64,000 nt of DNA from Oikopleura dioica. Lineage: Eukaryota > Chordata > Appendicularia > Copelata > Oikopleuridae. The notes under the pieces were generated by a model that saw only the letters and a program-made list of their open reading frames with translations, did no database searches and had not been told where the DNA came from. The position numbers were made by a program, and so were the translations under genes. The DNA lies in NCBI GenBank assembly GCA_907165135.1, contig OU015568.1:4410501-4474500 (forward strand). Reading direction: 5' to 3'. Numbering within the stretch: the stretch's first letter is position 1; the number at the start of each line of letters is the position of its first letter. Below are positions 14,124 through 25,071 of this stretch, in pieces.

Positions 14124-16261
14124 TTTTCCTGATTTGAGTTTGATATAGATTTCATGAAGGATAAGTTATGATAGGGTACCTTGTTGGCGGTTGAACTCGA
14201 ATTCGGATGAGCTAAGGCTTCCATTGGAAAGGGCTTTGGTGAATTCATCCTCAGGCTTGCACTTTTTGTCGGTTTTATTTTTGATTGATCTTTCCAAAAA
14301 ATTGGATGATCTGGTCTCTCAAGTAAAGAAAACCCTGCCTGTAATTCGGAATATAGTGACCCAGAGCTGGTTGAAAAGTTATCAGGTTCTCTAGAATAGT
14401 TTGAGCGATGGAAATATAGTTTTAAACTTACGATGAGAAGTCTTGCTCCTGATCCCGCATCAGAGACCTCGTTTTTGCGAGTTTATCTTGATACGATTTC
14501 TAAATAAACAAAATCAGATCTGAAAGAAAAATGAAACTGTACCTTGCTGTCAGTAGGCGAAACTGGTCCAGGAGAAAATGCTTCTTCTGGCAATTCTTGA
14601 GCTTCAGAAACTGGAGCGAGCTCGCTCAACAGGCCCTCTGATGAAGACTCGACTTGATTTTCTAGCGATTGCAGATTGGAAACTTCAGCATTTTGAAGTT
14701 GGAGTGCTTCGATTTCGGCTTTTCCCGGGCTGATTTTGATTTGGCTTTTGATAATGAAGGGGGCTCCTTGGGGCTTGGTGGCTTCGAGATTTACTTGCTC
14801 GGAAATTGGTTCGACTTCTGGTTCGAGAACTAGCTCGGGTTCGAGTTGAAGCTCGGGCTCGAAGTCTGGCTCATCTTGAGGCTCGGGATGGATTGCTGGT
14901 TCGGGAAGAAGTTCTGGTTCAACTTGAAGCTCGTGCTCAATTTTCGGTTCGAGTTCGATTTCTGGTTCTAATTGGAGCTCGGGTTCGATTTTTTGATCTA
15001 GCTGAACCTCGGATTGGACTTCACTTTCGGGCTGGAAGGAAACTTGCTCCTGCTTTGGACTCACATCAACGACTATTGTTGTTTTTGGCTCGACCTCAAC
15101 AAGCTTTTCCAATTCTGGCTCAATCAGTTTTTCATCTTCATTTTGAAAGTTCCCGCTCGAGAAATCTTGAACAAAGCCGGAATCCAGTTCCAACTCAATT
15201 GTACTAAACGAACTCTCTGAGCTTGGAGAAAAAGCGACGTCCAGCATCGTGGTTCGAGCGATTTCATTCGCTATTGGAACCATTATCGGCATCGCTTCTG
15301 GCAGGGGCTCTTCTGGCTCGGAAACAGGGGAGGTAGAAGTAGACTTGAAGAATTTCTCGGCGAAATCTTCGCTTGAGAGGACTCGATTAAGACTGACTCC
15401 CTCGCTTGGTTCGTAATTGGTCACTGATGGTTTTCGCTCCCCACCCACTGTGATATCGACTGTGATCTTACTGTAAGTTGCTTCTTCAGAAATGACCTTT
15501 TCATTCGGGTTCCGTTTCGTATCAAACTCGGAACCGAAGAAGTTCAAAAGGAAATCATCTTTCTTCAATGGCGATTTTTTCTCTTCCTTGATTTCAGATT
15601 CTTGCTCTTTTTCTCCATATTTCGGCGCAGGCTTCGGAGCGGATTCCTGGACGGGTTTGCTGATGGCTTTAATTGATCCGTCACTCTTGAAGAATTTTTT
15701 CATGAAGTCCTCGTTGTTTGATTTGATTTTGCGAAGCCCAGATTCATCGTCAACCTGGAATGTCGAAAGAACCGATTCTCCCCCGGCGCGATTTCTTACA
15801 GTCCGGCTTGTTTCTAGCGCATTTTGACTCGAATTTTCGCTTTTCAAAGGTTCAAAAGACTGATAAACGGGTTAAAAAAACCTTTACTTATTTGTCTCCT
15901 TTTTTATTCAGAGAAAAAGAACCTTTCCCAAAGTACTTATGCAAATAAACATTTTGTTTTTTCTCGACTTTTGCAGTTTCTTCTGGCTCAATTCTTGGCT
16001 CATCAACCAGCGGCGCGGTTTTCTGCTCTCCATTCTCAATTTTCTTCGGCTCTGCCGACGATTTGAGCTGATTCCCGTTTGGCTTGATGAAGTTGAAATA
16101 AATGTAGTAGACGAGCGGGGCAGTACAAGCCGCGATGTAGAAGTAGTCGATGATCTAAAAAGGCAATTAGCGACGAGATACCCTTATTTTCAAAAAAAAA
16201 ATTTTTTTACCGAAAAGCCAGCTTCTTCATAAGCCACTATTTTCGCTACGTCTCTTTTCAT
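14111..16261 (-). CDS. Membrane-anchored acidic Glu/Pro-rich protein
   Basis: Exons 16261-16211, 16154-15951, 15859-14543, 14499-14432, 14390-14180 and 14128-14111 give 622 residues. A membrane segment lies at about 18-40 (IIDYFYIAACTAPLVYYIYF). Three spaced motifs of the form ED-F-KFF or DDFLLNFF follow (DFMKKFFKS, DFLLNFFGS, DFAEKFFKS). A long run of ELQLEPEIELEPK-type repeats covers about 310-390, and the tail is Ser/Pro-rich. The last intron (51 bp) is in frame, so spliced and unspliced forms both end EKWQA. The stop lies inside the coding start of the plakin-repeat gene. No family recognised. The likely role is a scaffold on a membrane, by inference only. Confidence 0.7.
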
Positions 16262-17092
16262 TTTTATGAATTATATTTTCCTAGCGCCGGGTGAAGAAGA
16301 AAAAAAAGGAAGAGCCCCCTTGTTTGAGTGATGCGCCCTGCGGTGGGTGAGGGAAATTGGGTAACAGATTATTTTTGTCGTCTTCTTACCCGTGAAGTTG
16401 AGCCTTGAGCGCGTCTTCTCCACAATTCAATTGGGTCATTTGTTGCTGAGCTTAGCAGCCTCTGACAAGTGCTAAAGGATCAATCAATTGAACGAGATTA
16501 TGCAATTTGTCAATTTACGCGGTACAATTTGTCAATTTCGCCTTGGCGTCTTTGAAAAATCCATTTTCAAGGAGCGCATTTAGAATTCTTCCGGGTCGGT
16601 GGAAAATATCACAAAGCAAGTTCCAGATCTTTTCGGCCGTCTTAAATATTTTAAAACAAAAAGAAACCCTTTTTTTCTGGAGAAGCCCTTATTTTTTGCC
16701 TTTTATCAATCCAAAAACACTTCAAAACCACAAAAAAAGGCAAAAAATAAGGGTTAAACCAATTTATGAAAGTGATTTTATTAATCAGGGTTCTGATTGG
16801 TCCGTTGGCCGAATACAGCAATCTTATTTGTTATCCTAAAATTCACTTTTATAAATTGGTTTAGTCCAAAAATATCGGATTTTCACTATATTTTTTTCTC
16901 TCTAGAATTTTGAAACTTACGCTTTCGAAAAAATCACTAATTCCCCCCATAATTCCCTATCTTCCAATTCAACTTTTTTAATTCTCGCAATATCTTTCTC
17001 TTTCTATTTTTCTTGAGCCATGACTGGGGATTAGATTTTCGAATCTGCGGGAAGGAATGGGTAAACTTTTTTTCAGAAACAGCTTTGCAACC
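16262..17092. other. Intergenic region with one MITE
   Basis: No gene is seen. A GC-richer stretch at 16300-16420 may be promoter sequence for the minus-strand gene ending at 16261. A 107-bp palindromic element lies at 16757-16863. Confidence 0.4.
16757..16863. mobile_element. MITE family C copy
   Basis: The ends are inverted (AAACCAATTTATGAAAGTGA and TCACTTTTATAAATTGGTTT). The core contains TCTGATTGGTCC..TTGGCC, then ACAGCAATCTTAT. Related copies lie at 40439-40545, 42827-42925, 53086-53195 and 56162-56252. No transposase is encoded, as expected of a MITE. Confidence 0.75.
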
Positions 17093-17305
17093 TCACACAT
17101 TATAATTTTGAACATACGGTCTCGTCGTAGGGTAACATACAGGTGCATAATGCATTTCTTTGCCTACAGAATGAACAGTAATTAACTTCGATATTCGCTT
17201 ACTAGTTAATTTTTTTCCTACATATACCTTCGGCCATGAGAACCGCTGAAGCAGCAATTCATGAATTATTTCTTGTCCTTTCTGTTCTACCCCTGAACCG
17301 AGCAT
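17093..17305 (-). CDS. Small hypothetical protein
   Basis: A 70-codon frame starts MLGSGVEQKGQEIIHELLLQ and ends TRPYVQNYNV. It contains an in-frame 63-bp stretch (GTATATG...TCTGTAG) that could be an intron, leaving 49 residues. No domain and no signal peptide were found. The open frame and consistent splice signals are the only evidence. A second exon-like stretch (MVVKISHHK..., 17626-17500) lies upstream and may belong to the same transcript. Confidence 0.3.
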   Translation of the reverse strand: MLGSGVEQKGQEIIHELLLQRFSWPKVYVGKKLTSKRISKLITVHSVGKEMHYAPVCYPTTRPYVQNYNV

Positions 17306-17701
17306 AATCTTTCACGGTCATCAGAGTTGTCTTCGGAGAAGTAATAATTAATAAAAAATCTGGTTATAAAAGGTCTTCGTTGTTTCGATCTTCGGATACC
17401 TGCTTTTTACAGTATGCTTTCACGATTTTTATTTCTGACTTTTTCTTTTTCCTCTTTTGCTTATTTGACCGGAGTTTCGCCTTTGCCCAAGATGACTTAC
17501 CTTCAAAAATTTTTCAGTGAAGTATTTCCTTGAATCATTTGTTGAGCAAAAAATTAAGGGAGGCTGGAAAAGAGCGATTATAAAGCCCTGAGAAATAAAT
17601 TTGTGATGCGAAATTTTGACTACCATGATTTGAACTAAAATCTGTCTCCATGAGTCTTTCTGTTTTTGAATAACTGTATTTTATTAATAAAATAACGAAA
17701 A

Positions 17702-18477
17702 TCAAACATCAGTGAAGCAAAGAGAATCATCTTTACTGCTCATCGTGCTCTTCTTGTGGTGCTTACTCAGCATTGGATTTCTCGACTCGTTTCCGGACTT
17801 AGAGGACTTTGTGGATTGCTCGTATTTGGAACAAGATACAGTGCTGAATGACTGAATCAATAAAATATTCCCTTTTGCGTTTTATGTACCTGAACGAGTT
17901 CGATTTCCAGTCGATGTCCGGCTTCACAACGATTCCAGTTGGCCAAAGATTCGAGTTGATTTCGGTTTTGGTGACGATGTCTTTTGATTTTCTTCGTTTC
18001 AGGAACCGCCAGACGCCGAGAATTATCGCAAGAATGATCAAAATCAGGACGAGAAGGGAACCAATGATGAGAATTTCCTAGATTAAGTATTTTAAAATGA
18101 CTTCGTGAGAAGTTTGGAATGAAAATTTGATGAGTTTTTTACCTTGGTAACATTTTTGCCCATTCTTATTGAGCATTCTTGTTGATCCTCGCGTGACTGT
18201 ATGACTGTCAGTGGGAGAGGTCGATCATAGCAGCACTAGAATAAAAGATAAGCCTTTTATCTAACTAGTTTCAAAATATATAAACATAGTTACTTACCAA
18301 CAGATTGTCCCTTAGCGGCGTCCTCGACTCAAATCTGTCCGCTGGAAAGGTCCTCTGAATTTGCTGATATCTGCTGGAAATACTGAAGCTGCTCTGACTC
18401 GGCACTGTAGATTCACCGATCCGGCGAAGAAAGCATTTGGTGGGTGCAACATCCTCAAAGTACTTTTTCGACGCCAT
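17702..18477 (-). CDS. Single-pass membrane protein
   Basis: Four GT-AG exons (18477-18298, 18235-18143, 18077-17890, 17843-17702) give exactly 200 residues. A Ser/Arg-rich N-terminal half comes first, followed by a strong membrane segment at about 92-115 (ILIIGSLLVLILIILAIILGV). A basic stop-transfer stretch RFLKRRKSK and a Ser/Lys-rich tail complete it. There is no cleavable signal peptide, so topology is uncertain. No family recognised. The gene is head to head with the secreted protein gene starting at 18706, sharing about 230 bp of upstream sequence. Confidence 0.65.
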
Positions 18478-18705
18478 TTTTATTTTTTTCAAAATCTGAT
18501 GAGAGAAGCGGGCTGAGAAGCGAGTTTTATGCGGAGGGGATTTACCGGTTTCACGATGAAGGGAGATTTCTATGGGAACTGTTAATTGAGCTCTTTTCGC
18601 CAGAAAATGAATCATATTTTTTCTAGGTCAAAAAGGCATTAGCAAAAGTTTTTTCTAGAGCGATTATTTGGACATTTATATTGAATCAGTCTAAATGTCT
18701 TCAAG

Positions 18706-20040
18706 ATGAAAAATTCTTTTATATTACTTACTCTTACAGTAAGTGGTCTTTGGCCAGAAAAAGTAGAGAAAACGGGAGATCACAATATAATCACCATCAA
18801 CAGGTAACCGCAGATTTTGCGCTTATTATGACTGTACTTGATTTCAATAGTTTCGATCATAGATTCACCTCCCCGAGCTTTGCAAGAGTTATCTACCGCC
18901 CAGAAAACCAAGAGGATAATATATACAAAGCCTCGATTGGGTGCAATGGTTTCATTGGCAACCGATTTCGGTTTTGGACAATCAAAGGCATTGGATCTTG
19001 AATTTTTGCGAGCTTTTCTATACAGTAATAAATTATAATCATTTTAACTTTTGCTTAAAAATATTTGTATGAATCTTAAAAAATTGCCTTCTGGTTTTTA
19101 CTAGATCCTTTTACAGACTGTCTGGATACAACTTATCTTCCCGAGCTGAAGAAAAAGGTCCTAGCTGGCGATATCTACATTATGTACCGCGGAATCAACC
19201 AAATCGAAGGCCCAAAATCGCCAAATGTCAAGTACCAAAAAGTCTCCCGATTCTATGTTCGAACTTACCACCTCGTTTTCGCCGTCGAGGAGGCATTTCA
19301 ATTCGACGAGGTTGCGCACCCAGCTAGATTTATGAATCTTCAAGAATACGTCAGAAACGTAAAGAAGCAAAAATGGCCTAACTGCGTCTTTCTTGGAGAG
19401 AACGAGGAGAATCGAAGGCGAGTTAGAGGAGGCCTTGAGTACAAAAATGTAGCAGAAAAGCTGATTGTGCAGAGGGTCTGGAAAAGAAAGAGCTTTGATG
19501 CATGGCATGATACATTTACGATTTCTGGCGATTCAGGTGAGATCCAAGATCGATCAATATTCGTGAAAAAAAACTCGAATTCTAGCTCTTTCGAATAGCG
19601 ACATTGGTTCTCCAGTCCTCTGCAAGACCTATCCAAACAACAACGCCAAGGGAAGCTTCAAAATCATCGGGATGATCGTCAACCACGACGTCTACGACAA
19701 AGAACCAATGCGCGCAAAAGGAAAAAGAGACTTCGCAGAGGTCAAGATCAACCTCTCTTTCGCCGAGTTCTTCGCTTCCAACACAACAGACAGCAGAAAA
19801 CGAGTCAATCGACGACCAAGGCCGAAGCGGAAGAAATTCGACGTCGAAAATACTCCCGACAAGTTTTGGAAGCTGAGCAAGAATAATTTCATTTTAAAGG
19901 AAGAAGTTGACGGGACGAAGAAAAAACACCCGGTTCATAGAGCGTATTTGCATCCGGAATTTCTCAGACCGAAGTATTTGGTGGCAGCAATGATGGCGAA
20001 ATATCTACCGTTTGTTTTTATAGGGAAAGATTTAAAATAG
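18706..20040 (+). CDS. Secreted trypsin-like (S1) protein, probably inactive
   Basis: A signal peptide (MKNSFILLTLTVSGLW) opens the gene. Exons: 18706-18803, 18851 to about 18990, 19105-19536 and 19586-20040. Features resembling a chymotrypsin-fold protease are CNGFIGNR (cf. CGGSLI), VSRFYVRTYHLVFAVEEAFQF (cf. the DIALLKL region) and SDIGSPVLCKTY, which aligns with GDSGGPLVC. The catalytic Ser is Ile, the Asp position is His and no AAHC motif is present. If homologous, it is a pseudoprotease. A basic C-terminal extension of about 100 residues follows. The intron after 18990 needs a GC or GA donor. It is the first gene of a tightly spaced plus-strand trio. Confidence 0.5.
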
Positions 20041-20107
20041 TTTTATTATTGGAAAATTCGCCCAAAAAACTATAAAGAATAATAATTAATTTCCAAAGTG
20101 GTTGAAT

Positions 20108-21256
20108 ATGAAAAAAATTGAATTTTCTTCCCTTTGAAGATAAATTATGGTCTGTAATTTCAAATCTCTCCAATAGTCGTCGGATTGCTTGGGATCGCAC
20201 AGGCTTGGAATAGATATCGTTCTGACCGCGATGAATATGGCGAAATCGACAGTAAAGGAAAGGTCTTATTCAGGTCGAAGAACAAACTCTATCGGTTCCT
20301 CCCTCACATTATTTTTCTCCTCGTCGGCTTGGCGTTTTATACCGGATGGAAGGTTTTCAATCTGTCAGTGGAAAAATTGAGGTCAGATTTGTATTTTCTA
20401 CCGATAAGAAAAGTGATGTTAAAGCCATTGGATCATGAAAGGTGTTGGTTTTTTGCTGTGGATTTTCTTGCTTCTTGCGTATCTGATGAAACTTGATACT
20501 GATGAAGATCCTGGAAGTCAACTGTATACCCTTTACGGGCAATTTATTCAGCAGCGGAAGACGAAGGTAAATTTTTTCATACGCACAGGGATATCAACCG
20601 TTTAGGAGATGGAAAATCCATTTTCTGATCGAGCCTCTCTCCATTCAAAATTCCTCGAACTTCAAGAAAAAATCGGCAGCTACAGCAAATCAACTCCAAA
20701 AAGCAAAATGTTGATTCGACTTGTGAAACTTGGATCGGCAGCTTTGATTGTTTTCGTAATCGTGTTCAAGCTAGATTTTTTCAAAGAAATCGTTCCCTTC
20801 GTCGTTCCAGGTAGCGATTTTTTACCAAAAGATCTTAATTTTCTACTCGTAGTTGCTCTATTGCTTGTCCTCTGCCTCGTTGATCATAACAAGCCATTGC
20901 TGAAGAACGAAAGCTACAAGTCTGTAGACATCAGATCGATGCACCGAAACTTCATCGAAAACGAGCTCATTTGTATCCGAGAACATTTGCTTAAAGACTC
21001 GACCTTAGAATATTCAACGATGCTTTCTTCCTCTCCCTCAGGAAAAGAATCAGAAAAGTGCTTTTCACCCCCTTTGAGAAATTATTATTTCTAATTTTAA
21101 AAAGATAGTAATCTGATGGAGGAAATCGAAGCGCTCACGGAGCTCAATGAGAAGAAGCAGGCGGAAATCCAGGCGAAACTCGAGGCCCAAGAATCACTGA
21201 ATTTCGCGAATGAATCATTTGAAAACGAAACAACTGCCTTTTTATCCCCTAAATAA
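20108..21256 (+). CDS. Multi-pass membrane protein with coiled-coil tail
   Basis: Exons 20108-20135, 20177-20381, 20425-20566, 20606-21057 and 21109-21256 keep one frame. Hydrophobic segments occur in FVVGLLGIAQAW, FLPHIIFLLVGLAFYTGW, GVGFLLWIFLLLAYLM, SAALIVFVIVF and LNFLLVVALLLVLCLV. The C-terminal exon is a Glu/Lys/Ala-rich heptad-like stretch (LMEEIEALTELNEKKQAEIQ). The first intron requires a GA donor (CCTTT/GAAGAT...CAATAG). It starts 67 bp after the stop of the trypsin-like gene, a spacing typical of larvacean operons. Family not recognised. Confidence 0.55.
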
Positions 21257-21382
21257 AACTCTTAAAATCATCTCTCTCCGATCAACAGGCTGTTTGGCAA
21301 TATAATCGTAAAAACGCATCAAACTCATAACTTGGCCGCTGAATTGGCATCAGCTAACGACAGAAAAAATAATAGAGGAAAA

Positions 21383-22802
21383 ATGAGTTTTTCAAAACTC
21401 CACTTGTTATTTTTCATTTTGATTTTGACTTCTTTAAGTTTTGTTATTTTCTTAATATCCAATGAAAAGAGAATAAAAAGTGGGGATATTGATCCAAACA
21501 AATTCCTGCTCGAAGATGAAGAAAATAAAAGGGAGGAAAATTGCGGCCTACTAAAAACAAGATTCGGAAGGCGACACGAATTCTCTGTTTTTCCTTTTGT
21601 CTCGGCTCGGCAACCTGTGTAGAAAACCTGAGTCAGGTTCTGGAGAGCGAAAATGAAAAGCTCTTTATTTTAGCTCTTCAGAACCTGACTCAGGTATTCC
21701 ACACAGGTTGCCGAGCTCAGCCTTTTGTTTCCCTACCTGGCAGTGGAAATACGTGAGTGAAAGCATTTACTACTGATGGGGTGTTGGATAGCGGAAAAAA
21801 TCTCATCGGAGCCTGCGTTAGGCTTGTAAGGCTAGTAACCATACATCCCACTGACGGGCGCTCTGATTCGTCCGTTTAATTTTTCTCGAATTTTCCATAA
21901 GATTCACGTAACCCGTTTTTCCAACATCTGACGAATCAGAGCGCCGACCAAGAAAACGTGTGGTAACTGGCCTCACTAGCCTTACTCAGGTCCGCTTGAG
22001 ATAGGCACTCTGATTCGCCACAGCGCTCTGATGGAAATTCCGCTATCAAACACCCCATCAGTAGCAAAATAAATGAAGAATTAAGCTGGACAAGGATGCT
22101 CCTTGAGAAAACAACGGGGATTTATACAGGAAGCATTTACATGGACCGACAGTTGCTGGAAGGCGGATTTCTTGGAGAAAAGACTGTGCCGAAAAATGGC
22201 CAAACTCTCTTTCAAAAATCTCATGTCTTCGAAGAGCGACGAATTCCAAACGCAAAAGCCTTCCTTTTCCTCGTCAGAAATCCGTTCGACGCTACCATCG
22301 CTGAATGGAAAAGACGACACGGCCAAGGCCACACGGGGACAGCAAAAGAACGGATTTTCAGAGGACAAAAGTGGGAAGAAACTGGAAAAAATATGCTCAG
22401 AAATTGGAAGAATCTAACGGAACAAGCTGTTGATAAACGAAAAACGCTGCCAGTTCATCTTCTTTATTATGAAGATTTGAAGAAAAATGCGACTTTTGAG
22501 ATGGAAAAAATTCTCGATTTCATCGAACAAGAGGATATTTACGTTGTCCCAGATCGAGACCAAAGAATGAGATGTCTTCAAGAGGTAACAAGGATAATTT
22601 CAATGATAACGTTGATAATTTTCAGTCGTTATCGGAAACAGAAAAATTTCATCGGCCGAAAGCTCAACCGACTTTTGAATATTTTACTGAAGAAATGAGT
22701 CAACTTGGCAATCAATGCATCCGAGATGTTTTCAGCTTATTGAAGAAGAATAATCTTCCTCTTTTTGACATAAATTCATATTTAAAAACGTCCTCTCAAT
22801 AA
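21383..22802 (+). CDS. Membrane-anchored sulfotransferase, WSCD-like
   Basis: Exons 21383-21598, 21721-21752, 22086-22584 and 22626-22802 are proposed. A type II signal anchor (LHLLFFILILTSLSFVIFLI) lies near the N-terminus. The PAPS-binding 5' motif FVSLPGSGNTWTRMLLEKTTG follows, then GIYTGSIY, GEKTV and the second cofactor-like motif AFLFLVRNPFDATIAEW. HLLYYEDLKKN comes later. This pattern matches the sulfotransferase domain of WSC-domain proteins and would act in the Golgi lumen using PAPS; the acceptor is unknown. Both of the first two introns are palindromic MITE-like elements, and the first splits the PAPS-binding exon. It is the third gene of the 18.7-22.8 kb cluster, 126 bp after the previous stop. 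Confidence 0.8.
21599..21720 (+). mobile_element. AP-1-palindrome MITE acting as an intron
   Basis: The element's inverted ends read CTCGGCTCGGCAACCTGTGT and, in reverse complement, CTGAGCTCGGCAACCTGTGT. Inner inverted arms are AACCTGAGTCAGGTTC and GAACCTGACTCAGGT. It is flanked on both sides by CCTTTTGT, a perfect 8-bp target-site duplication (21593-21600 and 21721-21728). The left copy's GT at 21599-21600 and the element's terminal CAG (21718-21720) form a GT-AG intron. Removing it leaves frame intact and adds only two residues. Confidence 0.8.
21766..22066. mobile_element. Palindromic MITE within sulfotransferase intron 2
   Basis: Imperfect terminal inverted repeats of about 26 bp (CTACTGATGGGGTGTT... 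and ...AACACCCCATCAGTAG) bound a 300-bp element. Internal inverted matches include GGCGCTCTGATTCGTC against GACGAATCAGAGCGCC. It fills nearly all of the 333-bp intron 21753-22085, which is several times longer than typical introns here. Confidence 0.75.
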
Positions 22803-25071
22803 TAATTTTGTTGAAGTAATGCGTTCTCTTTATAATTCTATTAAGTATTGTTTGTTCTCTCAAATTATTAATAAAAAACTTGGTTTGTTTATTTGTTTCG
22901 ATTGAAATTCTCAAATCTGTACGTTTTCACTTTTCGTCTTCCAGTAGCCCGAGCGTGAGGAGGGTAAGCCCGCGACGTAGTGAATAGGGCTGGGACGCGC
23001 GCGCTGATTGGCGGAGGCGCGTGGGCTCGTAGCGGCGCTGGCGAATGAGCGCGCGGCTCGGAGCTCGCTACTCCCGAGTGAGTGAGCCGCCGCCGCTGAG
23101 ATCATCTCTTCTCGCCACTCACACACACACAAGCCAAGATCGCACACGATCGCACAAAAAGAATCTTCGAGTGAACATACCCTTAGAATAAACACCACCA
23201 AAAACAAAAAAGCATTTCATTGAAAAACATAAACAAAAAACAGTAAATCGAGAGAACTTTTTTTTAAAAAGAGATTCTCCGGTGGGAAATTTCAAAATCG
23301 AAAGAAAATTTGGGAAAAATTTGAAGAGAAAACTTCGTGATTTTTGATTGGACGAGGTAAATAACGGTGTAGTAACTCGCCTGAGGGCAGGGCATTTCGA
23401 GGGAAGGCCAGGTTCTTGATGGAAAAGGTGCTGAATACTCAAATTGCGTAGGTTGACCCCTTAAGTTCTTGTAAAGGCATGCTACTGTTACTTATGTAAA
23501 ACTGGAAATGCAGTCACTTGTTTAGGCCAATATTTGTACTTATAGCTTGATACGATTCTCTAATAAGAGAACAATTTTTACAGTAAACAACTTTTTCTTA
23601 TTCTGCAGCTGTGGGACGATGTTTTTAGCTTTGAAAATAAGCAATGATTTTAATTTTTTTGAATAAGCGTGAATATAAAAATGGAAAGTGAATAAGTCAG
23701 TTTCTCAGCATTGTTGATTCTACAAACATTTTCGCGTGAATACTGTATTTGCTCATTTATAAGCGGATTCAATGAAAGGTCCTTTTTTATTTATCATCTG
23801 ATACTAGTAAGTGTTAGTTTGTTTTAAATCACTTACTGTATGCTGATAGTTGGCTACGTTGGCTAAAATTTGATAGAGGATCAAGTTTACTGATAGAGTA
23901 TCAATTCAGTGATGAGTATTTTGAGTTCATGAAATATTTCTAGTAGAAATTTTTGATAGAACATTTTGAAGAAAAATCTTTAAAATTAGAGTGCGAAAAA
24001 TTGACAAGATACTTGGCCAGATCCTTTTACAAACCCAAAAGCTCGGGACACGTCGTGCCCTGGAGCTTAGAACCTTGTTCCAGAAGCGAGAACTGTTCCC
24101 TTCATCAGACCCTCTTGTTTTTCAATAATTAATCAACAATTCATGATTACCATTTTATTCAAATCATTATTTAAATCATGAAAATTTACTTATAATATAA
24201 AATTTCATTCCGCTTTCATAAATCTGGAAATTTTTTTCCACAGCAAGATAGTAGCCATTTGATATTTCAAATATCATTCTTGGTATTTGCATTCTTTGAA
24301 TAAAGAAGTAGAAATTACTAGTCATGCTCTGTCTAGTCAGATCATGAAAAAGGAAAAAGTTGAAAAGCCGAGACTTTGCGCAAACAAATCACGGACTGGC
24401 TCATTCTCACGAAACGACTGTCTCCCTAGAGCAGCAGGAATACCATATTTTTCCCTGATATCATTCATAAAGTATATTCTTCCTTGACTCCTCCAACGGA
24501 TAGGCTTGCTTCTGAGTCGAATCACCGCGAAACACCCTTACTATCGATCTTCCCTTTTTCTTAAATATTGATTTTCTCCGTTCAGAAAGATGGTCTCCTA
24601 AAGTGCTCCCTTTCCATTGCCGTTCAACAGTCACCAGCGAAAAACCAAAAAAGCGTCGTTCTCGCGAAAGGAGAACGAACGTCCCGATGCATGAGTGCAT
24701 GCAACATGGCTAACTGGCCGAAGGAGTAAATTTCAATGGAACCCAACGCTGCTTTTTTACGAAACGCCTCTCGCAAAAGAAGAATCTGCCGAGCTCGCTC
24801 AAACGCAGCCACACACCTCAGGCACGGGGCTCATATTTTGGCTTCAATGTAAATTATGAGCAAGTAAACTGTCAAATATGTCTACCCCGAACTCTACCCC
24901 CTGCCCTCGCCCTAGCCTCTTAGTCATTAATAATATGAGCCCAGTTCTAGCTTTCAAAAGAGCGCCAACCTACTCTATGTCTCTTTCCTATATCTCAATT
25001 TTCTGAATCTAAATCACGCATTTGGTAAGATGAATTTCTCAAAGTCCCCTCTCTCAATCTCATCTTTCCAG
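22803..25071. other. Long upstream region/5' intron of the Ig-type receptor
   Basis: A GC-rich block at 22950-23120 (CpG-rich, with a CCAAT-type GATTGG at about 23000) looks like a promoter for a plus-strand transcript. 23200-25000 is AT-rich, with short fragments that look exon-like on the minus strand near 24.4-24.8 kb but no consistent gene. A short ATG frame at 23772 (MKGPFLFII) could be joined to the receptor's first solid exon by a GA-AG intron, supplying a weak signal peptide. This is speculative. Confidence 0.35.
22950..23120 (+). promoter_or_regulatory. GC-rich promoter-like block
   Basis: This is the most CpG-dense non-repetitive stretch in the window. It has GCGCGCGC runs, an inverted CCAAT box and a following CACACACA tract. 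It precedes the plus-strand receptor gene with no other gene between. Assignment is by position and composition only. Confidence 0.4.

Noticed and set aside
14806-15207. Plus-strand 133-codon frame rich in Arg/Ala/Glu
   Set aside because: It is the antisense shadow of the ELEPE repeats of the minus-strand acidic protein.
24337-24812. Minus-strand frames between 24.3 and 24.8 kb as a gene
   Set aside because: Short overlapping frames with no consistent splice joins or domain; left as part of the unannotated upstream region.
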